Numbered from the stretch's first letter, positions 1 through 7,946 are shown. The stretch: DNA of 64,000 bases from Streptomyces spiroverticillatus (GCA_014650415.1 BMUX01000026.1:1011-65010); one strand, 5' to 3'. Numbers and translations: made by a program. Notes: generated by a model not told the origin, from the sequence alone.

Positions 1-1
1 G

Positions 2-36
2 GGACCGGAATTTGGTGGAACGGTATTCCCTGGTCC
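2..36 (-). terminator. possible terminator hairpin after the methyltransferase gene
   Basis: An imperfect inverted repeat (GGACCGGAAT at 2-11, ATTCCCTGGTCC at 25-36, with a two-base bulge) lies just downstream of the minus-strand methyltransferase stop at 79. No clear T run is visible, so it may only be a weak or processing hairpin. Nothing else is recognisable in bases 1-78. Confidence 0.35.
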
Positions 37-78
37 GGACACCCCGTTCAGTTTCGCCCGCCGGTTCTGGGCATCTTC

Positions 79-921
79 TTAAGACGCTGTGGAGGTGGCG
101 GTTACCAGCCACACGGCGCCTCGCAGGCGGATCCCTTCGGGGTACGTGTACGGCAGGAGTGATGCCCGCACTTGGTTGCGGGCCTGTTGGACGACCGTGT
201 CCGGCAGTCCTTCGAGGTTGAAGCGGACTGGCCCCAGGGAGAAGTAGAAGTCGACGGCCTCGTCGATGTTTCGGCCCCAGACGATGGGCCCCTCGATCGA
301 TGTTGCGTGCGCCTCGCTGAATCCTGCGGCTGCCAGGATTGTCTGGGCGCGGGCGGGGTCGGAGAGGGACATCATGCCCCGCTGTGCGGGAGAGGGCTGT
401 TTCATCAGCGTGTTGACGGGTGCGAAGACCTGGGTCGATTCGCCGTCGGGGGAAGGCTGTTGCGGGACGATGAAGGCGAGCCGGCCGCCGGGTCGCAGCG
501 CGCTGCCGATGTTGCTGAACGCGGTGACGGGGTCGGCGAAGAACATGACTCCGCCACGGCTGACCACGGCGTCGTAGTGACGGCGGGGAAAGGTGTGGAC
601 CTGCGCGTCGCCCTGCTGGAAGTGTGCGTTGGTGATGCCTTCTTCGGCGGTGGCGGCGCGTGCCCGTTCCACCATGGGGGCGGCGATGTCGATCCCTGTC
701 GTTTCCCCTGAGGTGGCAAGCTTCGCGGCGAGGCGGGTGATTTGGCCGGTGCCGCATCCGATGTCGAGCACGCGGTCGTGTGTGCCGATCGCTGCGGCGC
801 GGAGCAGGTCGTCGTTGAAGCCGCTGTTGAGCCTGTCGAAGGCGTCGGCGTTGTCGGCCCAGTGCTTTCCTTCGTGACCGTTCCAGGCCTCTGCTTGCTG
901 GGTGTTGGCGATCAGTTGCAC
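79..921 (-). CDS. class I SAM-dependent methyltransferase
   Basis: A soluble 280-residue Rossmann-fold methyltransferase. The SAM motif VLDIGCGTG is at about residues 51-59, an acidic post-I position (GIDIA) follows, and there is a UbiE-like C-terminal half. I chose the GTG at 921 because GGAG lies five bases upstream; an ATG at 969 has no comparable site and adds unconserved sequence. The gene is last on the minus strand after the PIG-L deacetylase and probably shares its transcript. The substrate is unknown. In this context it could methylate a peptide- or amine-derived product of the adjacent locus, which is inference from position only. Confidence 0.85.
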   Translation of the reverse strand: MQLIANTQQAEAWNGHEGKHWADNADAFDRLNSGFNDDLLRAAAIGTHDRVLDIGCGTGQITRLAAKLATSGETTGIDIAAPMVERARAATAEEGITNAHFQQGDAQVHTFPRRHYDAVVSRGGVMFFADPVTAFSNIGSALRPGGRLAFIVPQQPSPDGESTQVFAPVNTLMKQPSPAQRGMMSLSDPARAQTILAAAGFSEAHATSIEGPIVWGRNIDEAVDFYFSLGPVRFNLEGLPDTVVQQARNQVRASLLPYTYPEGIRLRGAVWLVTATSTAS

Positions 922-1047
922 GGGTGCTCCGCAATTCCGGTTTCGCTGGTGTGGGTCTCCCGTGTCCAACTCGACGCGCGGGGACGGGTAACGGTGCCAC
1001 CGGAAGGTTGCGGAGCGTGCTGTGTGTGCTGTTGTCGTGCTGGGTGG

Positions 1048-1782
1048 TCAGACGCCGATCAGCTCGAAGGCGATGGCCGGGGTGCCGGCGAAGCGCTCGC
1101 CGAACATGCGCGCTTTTCGTTCCAGGAAGGTGCGTGCGTCGGCCATGGGGTGATCGGGTCCCAGGTGGTTCAGGTAGGTGCGGTGGGCTTCCAGGGCGGC
1201 GATTCCCTGGTCGAGGACGTCTGAGACGTCGACGGCGTGGTCGGCCAGCGGTGAGCCGCCGACGGCTACGTACCGGACGCCCTTCCACGGGTCCAGCCCT
1301 TGCTGGGCCAGTTCGGGGAATGTCCAGCGGTTACCGGCGTCGCCTGCAGCGTCCATGAGTGCCAGACCTGTGTTGCGGTGGTCGGGCGAGTTCCAGTCGC
1401 CGCTGCGCCAGCGTTCGTGGAAGTTGAGCGTGACGAGGATGTCCGGGCGGTGCCGGCGGATGGCTGCGGTGATGTCCCGTCGCAGGGGCAGTCCGTACTC
1501 GATGGCGCCGTCACGGTGGCCGTCGAGGAACTCGACTTCCTTCACGCCCACGAGGGCTGCGGCCTGGTGCTCTTCCTGTTCTCGGACGCGGGCTGCTTCC
1601 TGTGGGTCCATGGAGTCCATGCCGGCTTCGCCGCGGGTCACCATCAGGTAGGTCACGTCGCGTCCTGCGGCGGTCCAGGCAGCGATGGCGCATGCGGGGC
1701 CGTATTCCAGGTCGTCGGGGTGGGCGACCACGGCCAGTGCTCGCTGCCAGTCGTCGGGCATGGGGGCGTACGGTGCGGGCAT
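1048..1782 (-). CDS. PIG-L/LmbE family zinc-dependent deacetylase
   Basis: A 244-residue hydrolase of the family that includes MshB and BshB, which remove N-acyl groups from glucosamine-type substrates. The zinc motif AHPDD is at residues 20-24 (H21, D23, D24), the typical TRGEAG loop is near 49-54, and a candidate third ligand H135 sits in PDHRNTG. The length fits the family. It starts five bases after the stop of the DUF6879 gene, so the two are co-translated or at least co-transcribed. A second in-frame ATG seven codons later is a possible alternative start. In a peptide-centred locus it could deacylate a modified or released intermediate; the actual substrate cannot be read from the sequence. 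Confidence 0.85.
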   Translation of the reverse strand: MPAPYAPMPDDWQRALAVVAHPDDLEYGPACAIAAWTAAGRDVTYLMVTRGEAGMDSMDPQEAARVREQEEHQAAALVGVKEVEFLDGHRDGAIEYGLPLRRDITAAIRRHRPDILVTLNFHERWRSGDWNSPDHRNTGLALMDAAGDAGNRWTFPELAQQGLDPWKGVRYVAVGGSPLADHAVDVSDVLDQGIAALEAHRTYLNHLGPDHPMADARTFLERKARMFGERFAGTPAIAFELIGV

Positions 1783-1787
1783 GGGCG

Positions 1788-2321
1788 TCAGCCGTTTTCG
1801 GTGGCGGTGCGGGCCGGTGTGTAGTCGGCGTGGTCGATGCCGCGTTCCCAGGCGGCGTGGAATGCTTCGGTGCACATGCTGGCCACGTCGGCGTTGTCGG
1901 TGAGTTCGTGCGGACCCCATGAGCCGTCGCCTGCGAAGTGTGTGAAGCGGACGAGTTTGCCGTCGAACACCCAGAAGTCGTTGCCCGGGAGCAGCAGGTC
2001 GGAGGCCTGGCGGCGGGGCAGCCAGCGCACTTGTTCGCCGGCCGGGACGTTGACGATGGTCGTCGTCTCCCATTCGTACTGGATGAAGTCGGTGACCGGT
2101 TCCGACACGATGCGCAGTCGCCGCCAGTCGACGCCGCGGGCGACGGTTTCCTGGACGAGTTCGACCCAGTCGAGGTGCCGGTCGTATTCGATCGGTTTTC
2201 CGTCCAGCCAGTCCACGAAGACGGCGCCTTGTGGGGTGTACATGTCGCGCATTTCGAGGTGGATCGCCGAGTGCTTCGCCTGGGAGATCAGTTCTTTGAA
2301 TGCGGGCAGATTGCTTGACAT
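1788..2321 (-). CDS. DUF6879 family protein
   Basis: A 177-residue soluble protein matching the actinobacterial DUF6879 pattern. It has an aromatic and acidic core (DMYTPQGAVFVDWLDG near 26-41, a GNDFWVFDG segment, and FAGDGSWG), and no catalytic motif that I recognise. GAGGAG lies seven bases before the ATG. Members are common next to helix-turn-helix regulators and in secondary-metabolite loci, where their role is undefined. Here it sits between an MFS exporter and a PIG-L deacetylase in one minus-strand run with gaps of 46 and 5 bases, which suggests co-expression. I assign no function. Confidence 0.75.
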   Translation of the reverse strand: MSSNLPAFKELISQAKHSAIHLEMRDMYTPQGAVFVDWLDGKPIEYDRHLDWVELVQETVARGVDWRRLRIVSEPVTDFIQYEWETTTIVNVPAGEQVRWLPRRQASDLLLPGNDFWVFDGKLVRFTHFAGDGSWGPHELTDNADVASMCTEAFHAAWERGIDHADYTPARTATENG

Positions 2322-2367
2322 TGTGTGCTCCTCGGGTCGAGCCGAATTTCGTCGGCCGGGGCTGGGG

Positions 2368-3669
2368 TCATTTTCGTGGTGTCGTGGCGGGTGTTGCGCC
2401 TTGCAGATTGCTCTCTTCCGTGGCTGGGATGCGGGTGCGTGCGGCCCAGCGCACGGCGGGTCCGGCGACGGCCAGGGACACCGTGAAGAGGGCGGCGAGG
2501 GACAGCCAACCTGCGAGGCCGAAGCGGTCGGGGAGGGTCGTCACGAGTGCGGGGCCTGCGATGACCGCCAGGGCGTCGCCGGTGGCGAACACTCCGCCGT
2601 ATTGGCCTTGGGCGTTGTCGGGTGCCAGCTCGTACCGCAGGCCCCAGCGGGCGGCTTCGCCCCAGATTTCGCCGAAGGTGAAGAAGACGGTGGCGATGAC
2701 GAGTACGGAGGCGGCGGCCCATCCCGGGAGGCCGGCGGAGCAGCCTGCCACGATGCAGGCGACCGCGAGTACCAGGAAGGTCCAGCGTTGCAGGCGGCTG
2801 GCTCCGGGGACGGTGTCGGCGCCGCGGGCGACGTACACCTGGAGGAAGACCACCATGAGTGTGTTGACGAGCATCAGCCATGCGGCCAGCGCTCGTGGTG
2901 CTTCGGTGTGGGTCACCAGCCACAGTGGCAGGCCGAGTGCGAGTGCTGTCGGGCCGATTCTGGCCAGGCCTGAGACTTGGGCGACGGTGATGTACGGGAG
3001 GTCCCGTACTGCGGACGGGCTGCGCTTCGGGCGTGGTTGTCGGGGTTGTCGGGGTACGTGGGGCAGTCGCATGTACAGCGTGGCGACCAGGGCCATGGCG
3101 GCCGCGTTGCCCCAGAACAGGGAGAGGTAGAGGTCCGGTGAGTCGACGGCGATGACCAGGCCTGCCGCCAGTGAGGCGATGGCGAATCCTCCGTTGAACA
3201 CGGATCGCATGTAGGCGGAGAGTTTCACTCTGCCTTCGCGGCCCATGACGCCTGACACGAGTGCTCCGCGCGCCACGTGGCCGCCTTGTTCGGCTGCGCC
3301 GAGCAGGGCGGCTATGACCAGGTAGGTGGTGAAGGACTGGACGAAGACCGCTGAGATCAGCATGGCGGCTTTGCACAGTGCGAGTGCTGCGGTCATGCCG
3401 CGTGGTCCGAAGCGGTCGGCGAGGTAGCCGATGGGGACGCCCAGCAGGAGGGCTATGACTCCGGCTGCCGAGAGGCCGATGCCGACTTGTCCGGGGGTCA
3501 GGTTCACCACGCGGACGAAGTAGACGGCGCCGCCTGTCATGTAGAGGCCGTTGCCGAGGCTCGCCACTGCCGTGCACAGCACGAGGAGGCGTCCCGGGCC
3601 GGGTTCCGGCAGGAGTTTGGAGAGGAGGGGTGTCCGGTTCGCTGTGTTTCGCTGCTCGGCATCGGTCAT
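2368..3669 (-). CDS. MFS transporter
   Basis: A 433-residue polytopic membrane protein with about twelve hydrophobic segments. A major-facilitator loop follows the second segment (GYLADRFGPRG near 120-130), and there is a short charged central loop. AGGAG lies upstream of the ATG. It is divergent from the TrmO-like gene, with about 90 bases between the starts, and leads the minus-strand group MFS, DUF6879, PIG-L and methyltransferase. The likely role is export of the product of the VWD-peptide locus, with self-protection as an inference from position. Substrate specificity cannot be deduced. Confidence 0.88.
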   Translation of the reverse strand: MTDAEQRNTANRTPLLSKLLPEPGPGRLLVLCTAVASLGNGLYMTGGAVYFVRVVNLTPGQVGIGLSAAGVIALLLGVPIGYLADRFGPRGMTAALALCKAAMLISAVFVQSFTTYLVIAALLGAAEQGGHVARGALVSGVMGREGRVKLSAYMRSVFNGGFAIASLAAGLVIAVDSPDLYLSLFWGNAAAMALVATLYMRLPHVPRQPRQPRPKRSPSAVRDLPYITVAQVSGLARIGPTALALGLPLWLVTHTEAPRALAAWLMLVNTLMVVFLQVYVARGADTVPGASRLQRWTFLVLAVACIVAGCSAGLPGWAAASVLVIATVFFTFGEIWGEAARWGLRYELAPDNAQGQYGGVFATGDALAVIAGPALVTTLPDRFGLAGWLSLAALFTVSLAVAGPAVRWAARTRIPATEESNLQGATPATTPRK

Positions 3670-3761
3670 GTGCGAGCTCCTGCTTCTCCGGATGATTGAC
3701 GTGTTGTCGGGGCGCGGGCATGATCGAAAATTCTCTGCCCTTTGCGTCGGGAGGAATTGCC

Positions 3762-4217
3762 GTGCAGCATGCGTTCGCCCCCATCGGTACTGTTCGCGGA
3801 TCGCGGCAGGAGTCCGTTCAGGACAATTGGGGGGACACGGAATGCCGGATCGAACTCGACCCGGCGGAATTGGATGCGGACGCGACGCTCGGGCTGTCGG
3901 ACTACTCGCATGTCGAGGTGGTCTTCGCTTTTGACCGAACCGATCGGAGCTGCCGGGGTGCGCAGCATCCGCGGGGAAATCCTTCGTGGCCGCGGGTGGG
4001 AATTCTCGCGCAGCGTGCGCCGAACCGGCCCAACCACATCGGTGTGACCGTGTGTGCCTTGGTGGCGGTCGACGGGCGGACGCTCACGGTGCGTGGGCTC
4101 GATGCCCTCGACGGAAGTCCGGTGCTCGACATCAAGCCGTATCTCCCCGAATTCGCTCCGCGCGGGGAGGTACGTGTGCCGCAGTGGTCGGTTGAGTTGA
4201 TGCGTCACTATTTCTGA
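3762..4217 (+). CDS. TsaA/TrmO-domain SAM-dependent methyltransferase-like protein
   Basis: A 151-residue single-domain protein of the TsaA (TrmO, VirR) family. It shows the opening APIGTV, the signature NRPNHIGVTV and the segment LDGSPVLDIKPYLP. The best-known member methylates t6A37 of tRNA, but actinomycete copies near metabolite clusters often lack a known target. The GTG at 3762 is preferred because GGGAGG lies seven bases upstream; an ATG at 3720 adds unconserved residues. It is the only plus-strand gene in the first 8 kb, and its last ten bases overlap the convergent end of the FAD monooxygenase gene. A link to the peptide locus is possible but unproven. Confidence 0.8.
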   Translation: MQHAFAPIGTVRGSRQESVQDNWGDTECRIELDPAELDADATLGLSDYSHVEVVFAFDRTDRSCRGAQHPRGNPSWPRVGILAQRAPNRPNHIGVTVCALVAVDGRTLTVRGLDALDGSPVLDIKPYLPEFAPRGEVRVPQWSVELMRHYF

Positions 4218-5818
4218 GCCACCATGTCGGCGCGTCCGGCCGCGATCAGTGTGTTGATCTCGTCCGTCGAGAGGTGCTCTGCGGCGAGCAGCACGACTGG
4301 GAGGGTCTGCTGGGTGGCGGTGAGCCGACCGGCCCTACGGGTGCGGGAGATGCGGCCTGTTCCGGGCTGTGCGGGTACGGCGAGGAAGTCGAAGCCCCGG
4401 GCTGCGGCGTCGGCCGCGTCGGTGTCCTCAGGCTCGGCTGCGGGCTCGTCCGGGTTCGGATCTTGTGGCAGGAGCAGTCCCACCGCACGTGCTCCGGCGG
4501 CGCGCAGTGCGTCCGGGTCGGCGGTGTTGTCGGCGACCGGGCAATGGATGATGCCGTGCGTGGTGCGCAGGGCCAGTTCGTGGGGGCGCAGTCTCGGCCC
4601 GTTGGTCTGCGCGATTCTGTCCGTCAGGGTCAGTGTGCCCAGGGCGAGTGGTACGTCGTGGGGTTCGGCTGTGGTCGGACCGCCTGCGAGTCGGGAAACC
4701 GTGTCCGCGACGAACTGCGGGTCGCGTTCGCGCAGTCGCTCGAAGGTGTTCAGTGTTCTGCGGCTGCGCAGGGCGAAGACCGTGCGGTGGCCGTCCGTGC
4801 GGTTGGCGCGGCAGAGTGTTTCGAACCACTCGGCGCTCTCTGCTGCCTCCGCCTGGGCGGCCTCGATCACTGGTTGCCGGGTTCGTGCGTACGTGTCGAA
4901 CGCCTCGGGCACGGTTGCCGCTTCCGCGAGCGCTCCGGCGAGGCACAGTGCGTCGTCGATGGCGAGTGAGGTACCGGATCCGGTGGAGAAGTGCACGGTG
5001 TGCGCCGCGTCCCCGATCAGTACGGATCGCCCGTGGTGCCAGCGCTCGTTGACGATGGTGCGGAAGGGCTGCCATCCGGCGGTCTGGGCGTGCAGTGGGG
5101 TGCCGCGCAGGGTGTCGGTGAAGATCTCGGCGAGGGCTTTCTCGATCTCCGGGAGCGGTCGGTGGTCGAGGTCGTGGGTGGCCAGGACCGTGGGGTCCGC
5201 CTCGATGATGAAGGTGCTCTCGTCGGCGGCGTGAGGGTAGGAGTGCACGGTCAGCAGCCCTGGGTGGAGGTCCTTGAGTACGAAGGACGGTTCCAGCGCG
5301 ATGGGTGTGGAGGCCCACAGGTATCTGCTTCGCCCGGCGGTGACACGGGTGCCGAACTCCTTGTGCCGGGAGCGCCGCAGTCGGCTGTTCGCCCCGTCGG
5401 CGAGGACGACCACGTCCGGTGCGTGTGGCCCGTCGGGCAGTTCGGTGACGGTCTGTCGCAGTGCGCGCACCCCGGGGGTGCTTTCTGCGAGTCGGCGTAC
5501 GTGTGCGTGGAAGACGCGCCGTTGCAGGCCCACCGTGCCGTAGGCCCCGGACCAGATGTGTTCGTCGCCGCAGAGGGTGAGGGTGCGGTCCCACCGGCCG
5601 GCGGCCGTGTCCGGTACGGCGAAGGCGGTCGGGAAGGTGCGGCGCACCTGCTCCATGAAGTCCGTGGACATGACGATGCCGGCGCCCGGTCCTCGGCTGT
5701 CCTGGTCGTAGAGGTCGATGGTGATGTCCGGGCGCAGGCGGGCGAGTTCCAGGGTGAAGAACGCTCCTGCGGCTCCTGCCCCGACGACCGCGACCCGGTG
5801 GGGCGGTCGTCGGGTCAT
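4208..5818 (-). CDS. FAD-dependent monooxygenase (group A aromatic hydroxylase type)
   Basis: A 536-residue flavoprotein. The N-terminal dinucleotide motif GAGAAG is at 13-18, and the second FAD motif reads GDAAHTVHFSTGSGTSLAIDD. The N-terminal 380 residues resemble VioD and salicylyl-CoA hydroxylase-type enzymes, whose substrates include indoles. The last 150 residues carry an Ala/Asp-rich linker and a domain I cannot name. The ATG at 5818 overlaps the stop of the truncated haemoglobin as ATGA, so the two proteins are translationally coupled and probably act together. Because the peptide encoded upstream is rich in tryptophan, an indole-hydroxylating role is attractive but remains inference. 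Confidence 0.85.
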   Translation of the reverse strand: MTRRPPHRVAVVGAGAAGAFFTLELARLRPDITIDLYDQDSRGPGAGIVMSTDFMEQVRRTFPTAFAVPDTAAGRWDRTLTLCGDEHIWSGAYGTVGLQRRVFHAHVRRLAESTPGVRALRQTVTELPDGPHAPDVVVLADGANSRLRRSRHKEFGTRVTAGRSRYLWASTPIALEPSFVLKDLHPGLLTVHSYPHAADESTFIIEADPTVLATHDLDHRPLPEIEKALAEIFTDTLRGTPLHAQTAGWQPFRTIVNERWHHGRSVLIGDAAHTVHFSTGSGTSLAIDDALCLAGALAEAATVPEAFDTYARTRQPVIEAAQAEAAESAEWFETLCRANRTDGHRTVFALRSRRTLNTFERLRERDPQFVADTVSRLAGGPTTAEPHDVPLALGTLTLTDRIAQTNGPRLRPHELALRTTHGIIHCPVADNTADPDALRAAGARAVGLLLPQDPNPDEPAAEPEDTDAADAAARGFDFLAVPAQPGTGRISRTRRAGRLTATQQTLPVVLLAAEHLSTDEINTLIAAGRADMVAQK

Positions 5819-6339
5819 CGCGGTGTGCCGTCCCAGTGGAACCGTTCGCCGCGTGCCAGTGCCGCGCCCCGTGATGCGGCCATCATTTCGCCGCTGGCCA
5901 CCTTCATGATCGTCATGAATTCGCCGAACTCGGGCTGTGCGGCGTCGAGGTCGTCTCCGGCCCGTCCCATCAGTTCCAGCCAGCGCAGGCGTTGCTCGCG
6001 GGTGATGAGGAAGTGGCAGTGGGCCTGGTGCAGGCCCGGTTCCCATGCCGCTGTCAGGTCGTTGTCGCCGTACATGCGGATGTAGTGGTCGGCGAGCCGT
6101 TGGGCGTGCTTCGTCCAGTCGGTCACGGCGAACAGCGGCCGCAGCACGTCGTCTTGGGCGACGAGTTCGTAGAACCGGTTGGTCAGGGCCGTGAAGAAGG
6201 GGGCGCCGCCGATCGCGGTGTAGAAGTCCTGGACCTTTTGGTCGACCTGTTCCGGGGTCATGCGGTCGCCGGTTTGGAGTCCTTTGTCGGCGACGAGCAG
6301 TATTTTGCCGTCGTGTTGCGGTGTCGGTTGTGGCGGCAC
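5815..6339 (-). CDS. truncated haemoglobin (group II-like)
   Basis: A 174-residue globin. Its 2-on-2 fold is indicated by FFTALTNRFYELVAQD (about 48-63), DWTKHAQRLADHYIRMYGD (74-92) and AHCHFLITREQRLRWLELM. H107 aligns with the proximal haem ligand of GlbO/YjbI-type globins, and W120 with the conserved RW. The N-terminal 26 residues precede a second possible start, M27. Such globins bind O2 or NO, or act as peroxidases. Placement inside a biosynthetic operon, coupled by ATGA to a flavin monooxygenase, suggests oxygen delivery, NO handling or direct oxidative chemistry rather than housekeeping. The exact role is unknown. Confidence 0.85.
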   Translation of the reverse strand: MPPQPTPQHDGKILLVADKGLQTGDRMTPEQVDQKVQDFYTAIGGAPFFTALTNRFYELVAQDDVLRPLFAVTDWTKHAQRLADHYIRMYGDNDLTAAWEPGLHQAHCHFLITREQRLRWLELMGRAGDDLDAAQPEFGEFMTIMKVASGEMMAASRGAALARGERFHWDGTPR

Positions 6340-6355
6340 GGACGTTTCTTCCTCT

Positions 6356-7468
6356 TCAGTCGAGCAGCAGTGCTGCTGCGGACAGCGGGCTGACGGTGCA
6401 TCCGCGGAGCTTCTTCGCCTGGAGTGTGCCGAGGCCGTAGGCCATCGAGGTGATTCCGAGCCGGGGGGCGAGTTCGGCGGGCCGGTAGAACATGGTGGCG
6501 AAGTAGGTGAATGCGGCGTCCGGGTGGTCGTAGTCGGTGCCGCTCATCAGGATCGTCCACTGGGTTCCGTCGCGGACGAGAAGGCTGAAGGAGAGGAGGG
6601 CACCGTTTTGGCGTGCTTCCACGACCGTGACGTTCTCGGGGCCGAAGTGCTCGCGCAGGTGTCGCAGGGAGCCCGCTTCGCGTTGTGCGTCCGGGGTGCC
6701 GCCGTATTTGGTGACGATCTGTGCGCGCAGCCGGACCAGTTCGGGCTCGTCCTCGCGGACGCCGCGCTCGCTGATCTCGATTCCGCGCTGGGCGATGTCG
6801 CGCAGTTCTCGGCGTACGGCGAAGCGTCGTTTGCGTGGCAGGCCGGCGACGTAGCCTTCGAAGTCCTGCCAGGTGACGTCCATGTCGCAGCGGTCGACCA
6901 TCGGTACGACGTCGAATCCGCGCTGGCGCAGTGCGTCGAGGAACTCGGGGAAGTCGGGCCTGAGGAAGAGGCCCGCGATGCTGCGCATGCCGTTGTCCCG
7001 GCACCAGCGGACCAGCGCGTCGACGTAGGTGAGTACGGCGGCGGGGTCATGGGCGTCCGGGCCGACGGGGGCCGTCTCGTAGTTGGGGAACATCAGCAGG
7101 CAGCAGGGGTAGACCGTGTCGGCGGAGAGCCCTTTCCAGGGGTGGGGGCCGTGTTCGGCCACGCCGTCTTCGGCGGATCCGCCGGAGAGGACCCGGAGCG
7201 GGTCGAAGCGCACGTGGCCGGTCGGTTCGTCGACGGGGCCGCCGACGAGGGCGACGGACGGCCCGGCGTCGCCGGTGAGTTCCAGGGTGCGCGCGCCGCC
7301 CGGGATGCGTCCTTCGGCGAGGGTGATCCAGCGTCGGCTGAGCGTCACCGGGGCGCCGGGGCCCAGGTAGGCGGCGTCCCAGTCGTCCGCCACACCGGTT
7401 CGTACGCCGAATCGGTTCTCGGGGGGCTGCACGGGGGCGGCAGCCGGTGGAACGTCCATCTGCGTCAT
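6356..7468 (-). CDS. GNAT/FemAB-like acyltransferase (peptidogalycan biosynthesis type)
   Basis: A 370-residue protein of the GNAT-superfamily branch annotated as peptidogalycan biosynthesis or FemAB-like. Recognisable parts are the CCLLMFPNYET region, GLFLRPDFPEFLDALRQRGF, a RKRRFAVRREL basic helix and a C-terminal acyl-CoA-type core (TYFATMFYRPAELAPRLGI). The ATG at 7468 has GAGGAA nine bases upstream; the ATG at 7543 is unlikely because it lengthens the protein with Pro-rich sequence. It is immediately downstream of the VWD-repeat peptide gene, so that peptide is a natural candidate substrate. Related folds transfer acyl groups or tRNA-borne amino acids to amines; which applies here is not visible. 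Confidence 0.75.
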   Translation of the reverse strand: MTQMDVPPAAAPVQPPENRFGVRTGVADDWDAAYLGPGAPVTLSRRWITLAEGRIPGGARTLELTGDAGPSVALVGGPVDEPTGHVRFDPLRVLSGGSAEDGVAEHGPHPWKGLSADTVYPCCLLMFPNYETAPVGPDAHDPAAVLTYVDALVRWCRDNGMRSIAGLFLRPDFPEFLDALRQRGFDVVPMVDRCDMDVTWQDFEGYVAGLPRKRRFAVRRELRDIAQRGIEISERGVREDEPELVRLRAQIVTKYGGTPDAQREAGSLRHLREHFGPENVTVVEARQNGALLSFSLLVRDGTQWTILMSGTDYDHPDAAFTYFATMFYRPAELAPRLGITSMAYGLGTLQAKKLRGCTVSPLSAAALLLD

Positions 7469-7617
7469 GGGAGTGAATTCCTCACGGTTGTCGCTCGGCC
7501 TCCCGGTGTCCGGTGCAGGGCGCGGGGGTGCCGGGCCCTGCACCGGTCCGGAGCGGTCAGTCGCGCGGGGCGAGGTCAGACCTTCGGCCTGCGAGGTCGG
7601 ATCTCGGCCGCGCGAGG

Positions 7618-7824
7618 TCAGGCGGTGGCCCGGTCCCAGACCTCGTGCTGCTCACCGGCCTCGTGGGCGTCCCAGACCTGGGTGATGTCCCAGACGGTGA
7701 GCGTGTCCCACACCTGGAGTTCGTCCCAGACGGTGAGTGCGTCCCACACCTGGAGTTCGTCCCAGACCGTGAGTGTGTCCCACACCTGAAGCTGTTCTCG
7801 AACCGGATGTGCTGGTACGTGCAT
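7618..7824 (-). CDS. VWD hexapeptide-repeat peptide (putative RiPP precursor or scaffold)
   Basis: A 68-residue acidic peptide. A short N-terminal segment (residues 1-13) precedes VWD triplets at 14, 20, 26, 32, 38, 44, 50 and 62. Every copy falls on a strict six-residue lattice; only slot 56 is degenerate (AGE). The units alternate VWDTLT or VWDALT with VWDELQ. The gene is real: AAGGAA lies six bases before the ATG at 7824, and an oxidative gene set follows. The length, repetition and tryptophan/aspartate invariance suggest a multi-core precursor or carrier peptide. No leader motif or modifying enzyme of a known class is obvious. A small repetitive binding protein is the alternative. Confidence 0.8.
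   Translation of the reverse strand: MHVPAHPVREQLQVWDTLTVWDELQVWDALTVWDELQVWDTLTVWDITQVWDAHEAGEQHEVWDRATA
7633..7785 (-). repeat. 18/36-nt tandem repeats encoding VWD units
   Basis: The hexapeptide lattice is mirrored at DNA level as 18-nt units. Adjacent pairs form near-identical 36-nt blocks between about 7690 and 7790, differing mostly at single bases. Such high DNA identity indicates recent duplication or homogenisation, so copy number may vary between strains. Confidence 0.85.
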
Positions 7825-7858
7825 GTCGTGTTCCTTCCGAAGAGTGCGACGGTCCGCT

Positions 7859-7872
7859 CACTCCAGGAGTCA
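7859..7872. promoter_or_regulatory. palindrome upstream of the VWD peptide gene
   Basis: ACTCC-A-GGAGT (7860-7870) is an 11-base palindrome 36 bases upstream of the VWD peptide start, in the leader or promoter region. It could be an operator. No convincing -35/-10 pair was found by eye. The whole 7825-8101 gap has no other coding signal. Confidence 0.35.
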
Positions 7873-7946
7873 CCACCTCAGCCGTGGGCACCGCACGAGG
7901 GGCGAAAGCCGCTCGCAAGGAGAGGGGCCCTCCTGGCCGTGGTCGG

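Noticed and set aside
4208..5818. Interpreting the left-hand FAD enzyme as a third halogenase
   Set aside because: No WxWxIP motif is found; the GDAAHT site and length fit a group A monooxygenase.
7690..7790. CRISPR-like array suggested by regular 36-nt repeats
   Set aside because: Units are contiguous with no unique spacers and keep a coding frame; no cas genes are present.
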